Shown: positions 41,880-54,799 of the stretch, one piece after another
Position numbering within the stretch: the stretch's first letter is position 1
Layout: every line of letters begins with the position of its first letter
NCBI RefSeq assembly: GCF_963966145.1
Contig: NC_091048.1
Span: 15,996,001-16,060,000, forward strand
Direction of reading: 5' to 3'
Source of the DNA: Tenebrio molitor
Taxonomy: Eukaryota > Arthropoda > Insecta > Coleoptera > Tenebrionidae
Length of the DNA stretch: 64,000 nucleotides
Notes under the pieces: generated by a model
The model's input: the letters and a program-made list of their open reading frames with translations, nothing else
What the model was told of the DNA's origin: nothing
Databases searched by the model: none
Position numbers and translations under genes: made by a program

Positions 41880-42033
41880 GTTGGCTCATATTAATAAAGA
41901 GGTAGCATTTGCTTTTACTAGCAATTTTTCTACCCTTTGCTAGCACACATAAACAAAAGCATAGCATATGCGAGCAAAGGCTGGAAAAATTGCTAGCAAA
42001 AGCAAATGCTATCTCTTTATTAATATCAGCCAA
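41880..42033. repeat. Hairpin MITE (about 63-bp arms)
   Basis: TTGGCTCATATTAATAAAGA with GGTAGCATTTGC and ACTAGCAATTTTTC at the left is mirrored by GGAAAAATTGCTAGC, GCAAATGCTATCTC and TTTATTAATATCAGCCAA at the right, with a 25-base centre. Near-perfect pairing suggests a recent copy. It lies between the P element and the mariner derivative. Non-coding. Confidence 0.7.
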
Positions 42034-42128
42034 TGTTCCGAATAGGAGAATGACAACTTTTGTTTTTTGTTGTAATATTGAAATATCTTGCATGAATGTT
42101 ACATGAATAAAAAAAGTATAGATATATA

Positions 42129-43400
42129 CAGGGTGGTCCCGATATAACCTGCCAGAAGAAATCCAGTATTAGGTGACGATGAGTAGAACTCATACACAAA
42201 AAAAGTTTCTAGTAAAAGTCTTTTCGTTTTCGAGATAAAAATAATTGAAAATTTGGTCAAAATTTGCTGTACGCTGATGAGTTAATCGGTTTTAAAAAGG
42301 TAATTCTGGTTACTTGGCTGCGATTTCTTTAGCAACGGTACCTGCAACACCTACGACATTTGTCAAGTTTAATTTTAAATTTGCGAATCCTTCAAAAAGT
42401 TATGAAATTCACGAAACAAGAATACGCCGATTTGCATTTACTCTATGGCGAAACACGTGGTAATTCAAGACCGGCAAGGCGACCATACGGCGAGCGTTTT
42501 CCTGAAGGAGTCCTTCCGTCTCGTTGTACTTTTGTGGAGCTACATCTGCATTTATGTGAGGTTGGTTCTGACTAATTCCAATACGATGGCGTCCCCGATC
42601 CTCCATTTAACCCCTCTGGATTTTAATTTTTGGGGCCACACGAAAGATTTGGTATACGAAGTTGAAATAAATACAAAAAGCCAACTCCAGAAACGCGTAA
42701 CAGACGCCGCGAACCGGATTCGTAAAAATCCAGAAATGCTGAATTCTGTTTATGAAAATTGGTACCAGCGTACTCAAATGTGCTTAAATGCCAACGGAAG
42801 GCACACAGAACATTTATTATAAAATAATGTTTCTAGTCTAGTTTACCTTTCATTAGTTAGTAGATATTCTCAGTTAGAGTTGAAAGTACGAATATGTAAA
42901 GTGTAAATAAATTTATTCAATACATTATTTTGGCTATTTAACCACAATTAAGACGATACTCTTATTACACAGATCTTCCACAATTTTGCACACACTACCT
43001 CTACATTTATTTACACATTGAGGAACACCACTTTATTTATTACTCATTCATCTCAGTCTACAAAATCAGCTTTTGTACCTAAATAAGCTGGTGAATTAAC
43101 GCACGCAGTGTACCTACAGCGTTTTCAATAAATGTCATTAATTTGATTTAGTTTGTCAGATTTGAGATTTGTCATAAACGATACAGGTACCTATGTTGCT
43201 TAGATACTGTCATCCTTACAAACACCAACAATTAATTCCTGAGTAGGTACGTATTTTTGTGGTCAGCAGCGTCGAATGGGTGTGGATAGGGGTTAATTTA
43301 TCCCCATTATTTTGGACCTAACGAAGGGGGGTTTTTTGGACTTGTTAGATCCTTCTAATCACCCAGAATTTTTTTGGCAGGTTATATCGGGACCACCCTG
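42129..43400 (+). mobile_element. Internally deleted Tc1/mariner element, 1272 bp, perfect 25-bp TIRs
   Basis: CAGGGTGGTCCCGATATAAC with CTGCC at the left is repeated exactly in reverse complement at 43376-43400, flanked by TA at 42127-42128 and 43401-43402. It carries the N- and C-terminal parts of a transposase with the centre missing, so it depends on a relative for movement. Perfect ends suggest fairly recent activity. Confidence 0.85.
42402..42822 (+). pseudogene. Tc1/mariner transposase with central deletion and frameshift
   Basis: ATG 42402 opens MKFTKQEYADLHLLYGETRG and ERFPEG, the usual N-terminal helix-turn-helix of this transposase group (Y-x-DM-x-x-x-YGE, RFP). The frame is then lost. 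In another frame the C-terminus reads LHLTPLDFNFWGHTKDLVYE followed by a helical tail to a stop at 42822, corresponding to the SPDLTPLDFxLWG block around the third catalytic acidic residue. The first two catalytic Asp residues are deleted. Confidence 0.7.
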
Positions 43401-43532
43401 TATAAATAAATTTGCCTTTGAATTTTTTGACTATCACAATTAATTTTTTGTACCTAGTACTTAGTAGTGAGTAGGAACACTAACACAGGAACAAAACGAA
43501 AAATGTAGGTATATTTGGATTATGTGTAGGTA

Positions 43533-43905
43533 CCGGGTGTTACGGAAATCCACGTAATAAATTTAATTACCAGTAGAATTCTTTGAAATAAACTTTTGCA
43601 TACCTACCTATTGATTTTTTTTAATCGAATATTTTTTTACATTTTTCTAACCCCTAATTCGACCCTTCGCTCATGGGATAATCATCAATTGAAGCGAAGA
43701 GTGAGTAAAAATGCAAAAAAAAAAACGACAGCTGTTTCTAATACCAACAGTTTTTACTGCTTTTCATTCGAGTATTTTAATTATGTATGAATTTTAGGGT
43801 TCAAATTATATTTAATTTTAACTCTTTCGAAAAATTGGCGGAAAAAATTATAAATAAAAAAAAATCAGTGATTAAATTTATTACGTGGACTTCCATAACA
43901 CCCGG
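43533..43905. mobile_element. MITE, 373 bp, TA-flanked
   Basis: TA-CCGGGTGTTACGGAAATCCA and TGGACTTCCATAACACCCGG-TA are mirrored, continuing with CGTAATAAATTTAAT. The arms total about 38 bp. The interior holds a second weak palindrome (CCCTTCGCTCATGG and GAAGCGAAGAGTGAG). Non-coding. Confidence 0.75.
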
Positions 43906-43907
43906 TA

Positions 43908-45880
43908 TTTGAATTCCATGAAAAATTTTAGCTGGATAAGTTTAGTGTTTATTGCTTGAAATACCTGAAATAAACAACATGCGTCAAAATGATATTTTCC
44001 GTTTTTTATAACCGGTAATAAAGGAGAACATCCTTCTTAGTCAGCCCATGTAAAAAAAAAGTAACAGGTTAGAAAAGAAAATGTTTTGAGATAATCGTTG
44101 CTGTGAGTACTTTATTAATTTATTTTCATTGCTCTAACGAGACCGATTTCATTTTCATTATCGATCTTAAAAATTTTGCAATCTATAACTACTTGTTACA
44201 TTGTGTTATTTAAAATTTTGAAGCCGGGGCGGGGCGACTGGAGGCGCAGTAGTAGATTGATAATTTTATTAAGTTACGTCCTTCCACTTCCTAACTGATA
44301 TCCTAAAAGTTAAAATTTGTTGCTTTGAAGATACCAGATACCAGAGATAAGTCACTTTTCACGCGGACACCCTTCAGTGTTGAATAGGGGAGCTTATATT
44401 AAATTTGGAGCAAATATAAACTATTTTTAGGTTAATGTAGACTGTGAAAACAAATTTTGATGACCATTAAATATACACCTCCGCACAGTTTAGATAGAAT
44501 GGTATTTATGGTATCTTCACAAGAAATAAAATTAATACAGATACTAAAAATTTATGATATCATAAATATAAAGACGAACGCATTTTTAGTTTATAAGTTA
44601 CCTATAATATTTTATAGAATGATCAATAAATAGATGATGTGTATTTAAATAATAAATGCATCGGTTGTCTCAACCCGGCGCATCCACCACTTTCGTATAG
44701 GTGCAATGGTGGTTAAACAATGCAGTTGTACATCAATTACTGAGTTGTTCCCATATGCGAATTGGATTTCTTGTTCGTCCGTAAGTTTCTCAAATAACCT
44801 TTAAGAATAAATTATGTCGTCCATGTTGAAACATTTAAAATTCTAATTGCACATTTCAAAGGGAGTCTCTTTAAGCAAATTAAATGTAAATAATATCGAA
44901 AGACTTAGCCAAAGACGGTCGCAAACGCAAGTTAATTGGCACTTGTGTTTATTTAAATTACAATAATTAAACATTTTTTAAACATAAAGTTGCATTTTAC
45001 AAGAGACCACAAAATTCTGCATTTTAAATGTGTAGTGGTGCAGCATTTTAAATAACTGCGGCCCTCACTTGTATTTCTTGTTTTAGCCGCAGACTGAAAT
45101 ACTCATTACGTTAGCTTGCGCTTGAATGCAGTTATTACTTGAACGAGTTCTCATTTGAAGCCGCAAAGTGTCACATTTTGTTCGGTGTGTTGTCGTCGAG
45201 GGGAAGCTAAATTGTTCAAAAAGGTACGACATTCTCACCGACGTTATATAAAATTTAAGTTGGAAACTTTTTCACCTAGTGCCGAACATAAAGCTTAACC
45301 GCATTCGATGCTATAAAATTCCACAATTTTAAGAGTTATTCCTGGGATTATTTCACACTTGGAGAGTTTGAAAAACGAAATGTTGTTGCTGACATATGAC
45401 AAATCGTATCGCATGTACCAATTAACAATGATTCGGTAAATGTAAATTAAAGCAAGCTACTTTACTTCCTCATATTATTCTTTAACTTTCGACACAATTT
45501 TAATACGATGGTTTTTTTTTGCTTTCAAAATTTCTTTGCGAAAACGTGTTTTGAGTATTGTCGATTCACATTTTCTTGTTATATTTTTACCATTTACAAC
45601 CTTATTTATTGATAAAACCTCTCCTCATCATCGCTGTTAATATGATTGAAGCTATGCCACACATTTTCAGAAGTATTGTTTTCCATTGTCTCCTCTTACC
45701 TCTTTTTTGTTGTTGGTTATACGTACATATTGCATCCGTGCGTAATCTGTTACTATTCAATTTTTTTAACATTGTTTGTGTTGTAAATAGTTTATTTACA
45801 TAAAGGTAAACAAAGTTAACAAGGTTTGACTCTTGAGGGAGCTCGGATGATTAAGTGAATAATAATGAATTATTTTCCAT
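43908..45880. other. Intergenic DNA, nothing recognised
   Basis: AT-rich with scattered short frames lacking known motifs. No repeats with paired ends were seen. Confidence 0.45.
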
Positions 45881-45889
45881 GCGTGCATC

Positions 45890-46035
45890 CCTTTTATAGC
45901 CTGACTGGAGATGGTCCGGCGCGCTTCGTCAGCGCGCAGCTGATGGGATGGTAGTGGCCCAGCGAGTTGATTCTCGCTGGCGACGGTAGCGCTTCGAAAG
46001 GGGTAGTACGGGGCGCTTTGGTACTACATCCGTGA
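45890..46035. other. GC-rich structured island, possible ncRNA or SINE
   Basis: About 140 bases of strongly GC-rich sequence stand in AT-rich DNA. Three successive stems are visible: GCGCGC at 45919-45924 with GCGCGC at 45932-45937; CCAGCGAG with CTCGCTGG (45959-45980, loop TTGATT); and GTAGTAC with GTACTAC (46003-46027). No open frame or tRNA-type B box is apparent. It may be a structured RNA, the head of a SINE, or a retroelement 3' end. Confidence 0.4.
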
Positions 46036-46334
46036 TTTATGCTACAATTTTATATTTACATCGTTATTTTATTAATTTCTAATGAAGTAAGTTTTAGATT
46101 TGTAACAAAAACGTTGGTCGGATAGATCTCTAAAATTGATTTTGAAAAATCTGTCTCAGCTAGGTGTATGATAAAAAAAGTTATGCAAAAGAGCAATGAT
46201 TTGATTGCTATTGATTCCATCACAGATTGTGAAGTAGATTTGTCCAAACAGGGCTCTTTTATAATGTGAGGAATTTTTAATGTTATTAAACCAAGAAAAT
46301 TTCAGTGCATGTTTTTTTATTTGAAGACATAATA

Positions 46335-46594
46335 CCGGGTGATCAAGAAGGACTGTTTAAGTTAGCAAAAAAAAAATTAAAAAAAAAACAATACAATTAA
46401 GAAAATTTTTTAATTGGGTTATTTATAACACTGCAACTGGATATGTTTTGTTGGTTTGTTTGACAAATATGTGATATAGGTATAGCATTAACTACGACAA
46501 GCCACCAACAACCGGAAGTTACTCCTGTTATACGATTTAAAATACGATCCAGTGTTAGTGTTAACAACTTAAACAGTCCTTCTTGATCACCTCG
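46335..46594. mobile_element. MITE, 260 bp, TA-flanked
   Basis: TA-CCGGGTGATCAAGAAGGACT and AGTCCTTCTTGATCACCTCG-TA are mirrored, continuing GTTTAAGTT. No coding sequence. The ends resemble those of the MITE at 4994-5229. Confidence 0.75.
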
Positions 46595-46596
46595 TA

Positions 46597-49500
46597 GTAT
46601 TTACTGAAAGAATTTTTGTAGGTATTTTGTTTAATAAAAATTACAGTGTTCATGAATACTTTTAGAAAAGCATGGAACAATTCCAGTATGTTGATAGCAT
46701 TAAATCTCAGAGATAGTGATGATAAATGTTCAGTATTTTACTTAAGGGATTACTCAAAAACAAGGAAACCTGATGATGATACTCGAACATACGTTTTAGA
46801 AACTGACAACCTAAAAGTCAAATACGATTGGGTTAAATTTTTAATAATTGTCTTGTTCCCGATTTTAACAACTAATTTAAACGTTCTTTGTGTCTATAAT
46901 TTTAAGATGCTAATATGATTTTAAAAAATCATTTAAAAAATAACTGTGCTAATTTAAACTTAAATCGAGTTTTGGATGAAAAGTGAATAACTTCTACAAC
47001 GTTTGGTGAAAAAATTATAAATTTCTATTTGATATGCATATCTAAAGTACATATATTCATAATAGAATAACGTAGAAAAATCGACAGAATAATGTTGAAG
47101 TTTAAGCTATGCGTCTCATGGCTATCTGCGATTCTATTAAAACTTTCGACTTATCTTGTACATAAATATGTTATACTGTCAATTTCTGCTATCGTTGATC
47201 TTCAAAGTTTGCGCTAACAATTTTTAAAACTACTTTAGAATTTTGTAAATAAATCATCCAACCAACTACTATAAATATGTAAATGTCAGATAGTGTTCTT
47301 TCATTTAAGTAAAGTGTTTACTCTTAGTTATGCAGATTGCGATAAAACAAAATGACACTGCTTATTCCAAAATACTCCTCCACCATTTAATTTAAAATTA
47401 AGGTGAAATTTGAATAAAAGTTAAAAAAATACCGAAAGTTAATTTTGATCTTAATACATAATTAATATTTAATGAAATTAAAATCATTAAAATGAAAACA
47501 CATATGTCTGTATTTACTAACTGAAACGTATTGTAACTATGTGTATTAAAAAAATTGAAAATAATGTTAAGGAGATTTCTAATAGGTACATTTGTGTCTT
47601 TTGTAAATAACATTGTGATTTGACATATGGAGGTTAGCAAATAACTACTCTGCAAAAATTTGTTTTAGCAAGTTTTTTCATAAGCTATGTCTAACTATGT
47701 TTACCAAGACAAATTATTTTATGTTGTTTTGAATAATAATTATACATATCATGTAATAACTCTTCTTTTAATTTCATAATAATGAGCAAACTGTGAACCC
47801 TAATTGGATTTCTGAATTTATACTCCACGACTGTTTTGTAATTTCCCCTAAAGTTTATTTTCAATTTATTGATCGAAAGTTCTAAATTTCTGTTGTGAGA
47901 TACAGGTTGTCGGAAAATCACCGGAGGAGCTCGTATAGGCGGATTCTTTGCAATAATTTGAGACAAGAATGTTAATGCAAGACCCCAATCGTTTTCAAAA
48001 CAACTTCCTTGTGGAAAGAAAATAAATGACGACAACCGTAGTGAATTTATTAATAATATCTGTCAGTTGGTATTGGTAATCATTTTGGCATTTTTGCTAT
48101 TATTATTTTTTTTAATATCTCAGTGAATTGTGTTTTGTATTGGTTCAAAACATGACCCATGGTATAAGGTTTTGCGAAATTTCGAGTTGTTGTACAGTCA
48201 ATAAAAAGCTTAATTGAAGATAACAATTTAATCAACTGTAACAACTAATGACTAGGTATCTACAACGCCTGCTGTTATTGCCAACGCTCAAACGCAAAGT
48301 CGAAGTACAAGATGTACTAAATTACACTTCAAATTTCAGAAATCAGAAGAATGTTTTTTGTCAAAAATTCTCGATCTATCTGTTCTTATTATAAAATCCA
48401 AATTTGGAGGGTCTTGTATACATGTTTAATGATAGGTATGAAGTCTGTTATGTCTCAAATTCTGAAATAGTCAATCTTCGTGTTACATTTCGTACTTAAT
48501 CGGTTCTTCGTCAACGCATTTTAATCACAGCATCTTTATTTGCCGGGGTTTTTGTTCGCAGCTACACTTTTAAATGAAGGAACCAAAGAATGTATGTTTC
48601 AGCAGTTGCAGAATTACCAGCGCCCACCAATAAATATCATAAACCACAACTAGCTTCGCACAAGATACTTTTTTTCCGAAACTTTAATAACTTGCCAGTT
48701 GAAAACGATTGGTTTCTCGAAATAACTGTACATATGTATTAAGATTTTTGTTTCAAACTATGTATTGTAATGAATTCGCCGTTACGAGCTTCTATGGTGA
48801 TTTTGGAATAGCCTGTACGTATATCATAGATCGATATCACTTGGTTGCAATTTTGCCAAGAGCTTTAAAATTTCGTATATAAAACACTGTTTTTTCAATG
48901 AGATAAAATCTCTGATTTTCGATATTGCTTTGTTAGTTGTCGTCCGACAATCATATAACTCACATGTTTCACACAGTTTGTAATGGAAAGCATTGATGTA
49001 GTTCACAAGGTTTTTTCTAAAGCATTTGTCATGTTAAAATATTTGTAATACTTAACATTTTAAATGCTTTATCCGTACGCCCGATTTTTTTTTAAATTTA
49101 TATTTAAAGGAATGAAGCAACATATATTATGTAATGCGGACAAATCAAAGAAAATGTACCTCGTTCTGGAGAGATACGTACTCAGTCTGCAAAAAGAGAT
49201 CTTCCCCAGCTTGAAATTTGATGCAAAAGAAATTAATTGTTCCTAAATTTCAAAACGTGCTTTACAACCTTTCTTAGAAATAAATTTAGTGTGATTCTTT
49301 TCGATTATGAAATTAATAGTTTCGATTGAAATGTTTCGTGTTTATTGCACATGAAAATAATATTTTCCAAATCATTACAATTTTTATCTTTTATCATGAT
49401 ATATGGATAACCCAATTGAATATTAAAATTTCTGTACTGTTCATTTATACGTTGTGAGTTGGAATATGTATCTAGGGCCAGTTTACAGAAGCGAAATTAA

Positions 49501-49784
49501 GTTAATCGTAATCAAATGTGAGATTAACTGAACACGTGATCAGCCTAAACCAATCGAAGTTTCGGATTCATGGGTTAGTCGCGCATTAAAATTTAATTCG
49601 AATTAAATATTTAATTCTCTTTCTATAAACTGGCCCCTAATGTTGTTTGGTAACCATGTTATGAAACGCAGCAAAACAGATTGAATCATTAAGAAGTTTT
49701 CTTAAATTTATCATCTTCAAGTTAGATAAAGTTAATGCTGAAAGAGGTGACAGAAAAGTGAGGTCCTTGACAAATTTAAATTAA
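46597..49784. other. Intergenic DNA, nothing confidently recognised
   Basis: Several frames of 60-114 residues occur. The longest (48035-47691, minus; MSSFIFFPQGSCFENDWGLA at its start) has somewhat protein-like composition, but I do not recognise it and see no splice context. No paired repeats. Confidence 0.4.
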
Positions 49785-49786
49785 TA

Positions 49787-51047
49787 CAGGGTGATTGACG
49801 AAAAACCTTTGGCGCTGTATCTTACTTATTCTTTTTCCGATTTGAATGAATGACACATCAAATAAATAGTTCGAAAAACACTTCATTATTATCCTATTCC
49901 ATACTTTTTTCGACATCTATTTTTTGACAAACGATAGCCAACTTTTTTTTTTCAAATTACACTCTATATATTTTTTTATTCGTTCTTATAAAGAATCTTC
50001 TTCTGAATATTCGCAGATTAAAAGAAAAAACAAAAAATGTATTTTAATTAAAAAAAATTGAAAATAAAAAATCAAGTAAGTATGTAATCAAATTTGTAAA
50101 CAATACAAAATCTATCCTAGTTCCTCAAAATTTCCTCAATGCTGTTAGAGACACTGACGATACCTTCTAGAAATGCCCACCTTTGCATTCTGTAAAAAAT
50201 TTGGGGGTTTTTCCTGACATACTCCCACTATTCTTTTTGGGTACCTGGTGGGGTCAAATAAACATTGTCTCGAAAGTTTCCAATGAATATAAAGAAATCC
50301 AATGGATTCAAATCTGGGTATCTAGCGGGCCATCGAATAGCTCCATGAGCACCCATTCATCGTTCACCAAAATGATTTAAATGATTTAAAAATAGAAAAT
50401 TCATGCGTGCATTATGTGGTATGGCGCCGTCCTGATGAAACACGACTCTATTCAACACTGCTAATAGTATCTCATCCAGAAAGTAGCTCATTTTGTTTGA
50501 TAATAAATAATATGATATTTTTTTGATTGAGACTGCTATCAATAAAAAAGGGACCCACTAGTCCATTCTATCTCCAAAAATGCCACACCACACGTTAACA
50601 CTAAATCGTCTTTGGAAATTTTCTTCCACAGCAACATTATTACATATTATTATTATCAAAGTGTTTTGACAAATGAATATTCAGAGCTTACTTAGTCATT
50701 TCGAGCATTTAGAACAAACTTCTATCTTGTTTATTTTGGTCACTTGATTTTTAAATTTTGTACATTTACTCTTTAATTTCTTGACTTTTGTTTAATGAAT
50801 GGGTATAGTTCTTTGCATTTTTATATTCAAAAGACACATCTCTACAATACTGAATAAAAAAAAATGTACAGTGCTATTTGAAAAAAAGAAGCTGATGTTC
50901 ATCTGTCAAAAACTGGAAGCAAGAATTTTTTTTAATTTCGTTGGTATTGAAGTGTTTTCAAAATTATTTCATTTGATGTGTCATTTATTCAAATCGGATA
51001 AAAAATAAGCAAGATACAGCATCAAAGGTTTTTCGTCAGTCACCCTG
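49787..51047 (-). mobile_element. Tc1/mariner element, 1261 bp, about 110-bp TIRs, inactive
   Basis: TA-CAGGGTGATTGACGAAAAAC and GTTTTTCGTCAGTCACCCTG-TA are mirrored, and the repeats continue for over 100 bases (GATTTGAATGAATGACACAT and its partner). TA lies at 49785-49786 and 51048-51049. A decayed transposase lies on the minus strand. Confidence 0.8.
50180..50660 (-). pseudogene. Decayed mariner-type transposase
   Basis: The minus strand shows VNVWCGI near 50610, then FHQDGAIPHNARMNFLFLNH (about 50440-50380) and, after a frame change, MARYPDLNPLDFF (about 50330-50290). In this family the second catalytic Asp sits in the QDGAxxH motif and the last acidic residue follows in SPDLxPLDF. Stops and shifts between these blocks show that it is dead. 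The N-terminal DNA-binding part is not recognisable. Confidence 0.6.
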
Positions 51048-51049
51048 TA

Positions 51050-53505
51050 TATTAGCAGCGATGAAAGACTTGATAATTCCGTAGTGGTCATCATATAGAA
51101 TATTGATTGCAGTCAATTGTACAATGTTTACTTTGTCCACACGAACAACTGATATTCAGAAATGTTCACCTGCATGTCCATTTATCATAATTCAGTTGAC
51201 TATAGTTTGTGTTTTTAATTTTTTTTTTTGTCTATTTACTTTCATTTCTTGCTACCCAGTACGAGTATTTGTTGGATTTGTCCTGTCGAGTAGTGAAAAA
51301 TAAATAAAAAAATTTAAATAAGTGGGGGATCAGACAGAGGAGAGGAGATGGATACGTGACAATTTAAAATTGTTGTAATGATATACAATACAATGCACCT
51401 GCAAAAAAGACCGAAAATCTACAATAATCAAGAAAACAAATCACAGAGAACTATGAAGGGGGACTTAGGTAAGAAATATGTCATTAGAATCACATTCGGT
51501 TGTGAAAATGAGGTGTAAAGTACCTACTTTATAGGTACCTACCTATAGCGTGTAATAAGTGAAAAAAAGGTAGCATGGTATAGAATAGCAAAACAGAATG
51601 GGATTGCACATTATGATAAGATGGAAGAACGTGAAAGATTAAATGTAAGGATTTTTCTGTTCAAAATTAGTTACTTTAGCGAGGTGTGTATGTTCCAATC
51701 AAGTGCAGTTTAAATTTAACACTTAGTAAGTTTATACAGTAAGAAAGTATGATAAAGCTAAGTAAACTGCTGCAGTGTTTTTTTTTTGCTTTTTGGTTAG
51801 AAGGTGCACTGTGCCTATAAAAATACATTAGTTTTTCTTCATTTTGCTTTATAAGAAGGATTTCGTTTAGATCAACTCGTGTATGATTAAATTCTGAAGT
51901 ATAATTTCAACCAGCTAGAGCACCCTGACCGAATGCAACATTGTACTACAGTGTGTTCAAAATCAATTAGCTGGGCGAGTATATGTGTTGAAAAGTCGGA
52001 ATCATAATAAACCAGAAACGTGATCGTAAAGCAAGTCCAATAACAACATACACGCACTAAGCATCGCGTATTCGACATAATACCGGCACATAAATGCGAA
52101 GTTACGATGATGATAAAGTGTTTGCAACCAGATTTCCAATTTGCCATGGATTCTAATAATCAGTAGGTCCCCTGTTAACGTAATAATTTAATTTGGATTG
52201 CGCTTCATTCTGCAACCAGCGAACATGAAAACTAATTAAACAGATTGTTCATTTTGAACTTCTGTTTGGTCTCTCTTCCATTACACTGCATTATTATTAT
52301 TACTATTATTATGTTTGATCAGGTCGTGCAATTCCTACGATTATATTGCAGTTTGATTTCCAACTGTGAAACCAACAGTTCTGTTGAACGAGCGGCCCTG
52401 TTCAATTCTGTGATTTGTTTAAATTTATGGACGCTGGAATTGTATTAATAATCAAATATTCAGAAATATCAAAGTTTAAAGTTCTAACAATTGAGAGGAT
52501 TGTTCAGTATGCACGTTTTATAATTCCATTTATTGGTATTTATTTCCTCAATATTCAAAAATCACTTTTCGCGTAGCCAATGCACTGGACTATTAACTTT
52601 TCAATATAAAAGCTGTTTGAAACTAGACAACTTACAGCAAATCTCACTTACGACTCGTGACCTATAAGTTAATAATGTTACTGTTCCCAACAGTAGATGA
52701 ATAATTTAATGAAAATGTCGATATTGGTTTGACCGACATTCTCTGTGATTAATGCCTAAGTATATACTTACCCTAGACTAGAATAACGAAAAACCAACTC
52801 AAACTCCCTTTTCTATAATTCATCGTGTTTCAAAATTCACAAAGTGCGCTTCCATTATAAAGTGCTTAACAATTGTGGTACATACTTACGATCAATTTAG
52901 TCACGAATTGGAAGCAAATATTTTTACCCCTTATAAATTAACAATAAACAGGGCAACTGATTTATATTGATCTTTTCCATTAGGTTAATTTGTTGAAGTC
53001 GTGATAGGTAGGTAGAAGGTGCGGTTTTGCAATTTAATGTTAATTCAAGTTAATTTTTTTACAGAGATCGTCCTTATTAATTAACTGGTAAATACTGGTA
53101 TGTAGAGCCATATGTGATATATGACCATGTTTAAAAATCGTATTTGGAAATAATTTTTAATATGAAAAATTTCAGTAGAATTTTCTAAAAAGACCTTATA
53201 TGCGATGTTGTGATAAAGTATTAAATATGGACAAAATTATGCATATGTATATGCAAAACAACTGGTCTGGTTTGCACTGCAATGAATAAGTCGCACAAGT
53301 CCTCAAAATTGGTAACAAGAAAAATTTTAGTCGATACATTTTATTTCATGAGGTCGAAAAATTGTGTCCCAAATGAGGTCAAAACGCAAAGAAAAGTAGT
53401 TTTCCGCATGGCGGGTGTATTTGAGTCTGTCTGTCCGTCTGTTTGTGTAATTTTCTTTCGTTCATGATAATTTTTGCAAAAATGCACCGATTTGAATTTT
53501 TTAAA
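51050..53505. other. Intergenic DNA, nothing recognised
   Basis: AT-rich sequence with short ATT microsatellites near 52290. No gene or paired repeat supported. Confidence 0.45.
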
Positions 53506-53592
53506 TACAGTAAAGTCCGGTTATAACGAACCCAGAAAATGTATCAAAATAAGTTCGCTATATCCGAGGTTCGCTATAATAGGTAAATTAAA
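53506..53592. repeat. pogo/Tigger-like terminal repeat fragment
   Basis: CAGTAAAGTCCGGTTATAAC followed by GAACCC at 53508 is the typical start of pogo-type elements (CAGTARA-CC-GGTTAT). A mirrored TTCGCTATATCCGAGGTTCG with CTATAATAGG lies close behind. The unit may be a heavily deleted copy. No right-hand terminus is certain. Confidence 0.4.
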
Positions 53593-53659
53593 GTAAAGTG
53601 TGTTTTTAAAATAGTTGACAATATGACAATGTTGTCATATCATACAAATACGTTTCATA

Positions 53660-53914
53660 CCGGGTGATTTTAAATGATTGTGACTTTTTTCTTAAGTTGG
53701 GAACATTTTTCATAAATTATTTTGGCAAACTTGATACCTTAATCAACACATTGACGTACGTACGTCATTTTACCATTTTATGTATTAATAAATTGTGTCA
53801 AATAGGCGAAGACGCCTATGTTTATGATGTCAACTATCACATTAAAAAGCAGAATAACCAACAATAATATTACCAACCTATGAAAAAAAGTCACATTCAT
53901 TTAAAATCAACCGG
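53660..53914. mobile_element. MITE, 255 bp, TA-flanked
   Basis: TA-CCGGGTGATTTTAAATGATT and AATGAATGTGACTTTTTTTC in complement define mirrored ends (right end at 53914, then TA). About 33 bp pair with a few mismatches. Non-coding. Confidence 0.7.
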
Positions 53915-53998
53915 TAGTATCTCTCCTTGTTCTGATATTTAATTTTGACGTCTGTCATCATATTTTTCATTTTCCTCATAAAAAGATTCAGAAAATGA

Positions 53999-54330
53999 GC
54001 GTGCGTTACAACACGGCAACAAGAAGCTCTTGTTGCCTTCTTGGAGAACAATAAGGAGAATTTGGCGCAAAACAGAAAGCTGTTACAAAATGAAGCTGGG
54101 ATAGTAGGTAGAAAGCAAATGGATAAACTTAAAAACAATATTAAATAATGATCTTGAAGGTCCAAAGCGCTCAGTAGAAGAGTGGAAACGTGTATTTCAC
54201 TACTTATATCGGTTTTAAAAAAATATGCTTTTAAGGTCTTTGGGGATCTAAAAGCAAATACCAGAAGAAGAAATGGTGGTGGGTCAGTCAAGGAAAAACC
54301 TCTGACTGGTATCAAAGAACCAATTTTAAA
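53999..54330 (+). pseudogene. Myb/SANT-like accessory protein relic of a PIF/Harbinger element
   Basis: The plus strand reads TTRQQEALVAFLENNKENLA followed by RKLLQNEAGIVGRKQMDKL. After a one-base shift it continues ILNNDLEGPKRSVEEWKRVF, then further on NGGGSVKEKPLTGIKEPILN. This is the pattern of the zeste/Myb-like DNA-binding proteins carried by insect PIF/Harbinger transposons (LVxFLExNxxLA, GPxRTVEEWKRxxxDWKS, GGGxxxxKPLTxLEE). At least two frameshifts and stops make it non-functional. The facing Harbinger transposase relic at 54800-54980 supports the assignment. The large minus-strand frame covering it is a shadow. Confidence 0.65.
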
Positions 54331-54799
54331 CATACCTACTACATACCTAGTATTGTTGTAATTGACGATGCACCAAACGTTTCTGAACCTGGACTTAACA
54401 TAGGCGGAGATATAATAAACCTTGTGGGAACCAGAGCCAATAACAATGGATGCACCTACAGGTACACAACAGGTACCAGAGAGACAAAGAAAACGGAAAT
54501 TGCCTTAAGTGTCGCTGCAAGACAATTTTAATCCAGTTGATCTTATAAAAAGCCAAGAAACACTGGCTTCATCTACGAAAAGTTTAGCTGAAGACATCAG
54601 TCGAAGCTATAAAATATGCCGCCGACAAATTGTAAATCAATGTTAACTCATTTTTCTTCGTGGACCTGGACCTATTAATAATGTTTATTTGTTTTTTTCT
54701 TCTTTCCAATTAAACTACATATGTATCTGTAAACGCATCTCTTTTCCTTTGTCCTTGAAGGAAAAATATATTTGAGCATTATTTACCATAATGGTTTGC

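Noticed and set aside
47691..48035. 114-residue minus-strand frame starting MSSFIFFPQG
   Set aside because: The composition is somewhat protein-like, but there is no domain, splice signal or neighbour to support a gene.
53878..54333. 151-residue minus-strand frame
   Set aside because: It is the antisense of the Myb/SANT-like relic, whose sense strand shows family motifs; the antisense has none.
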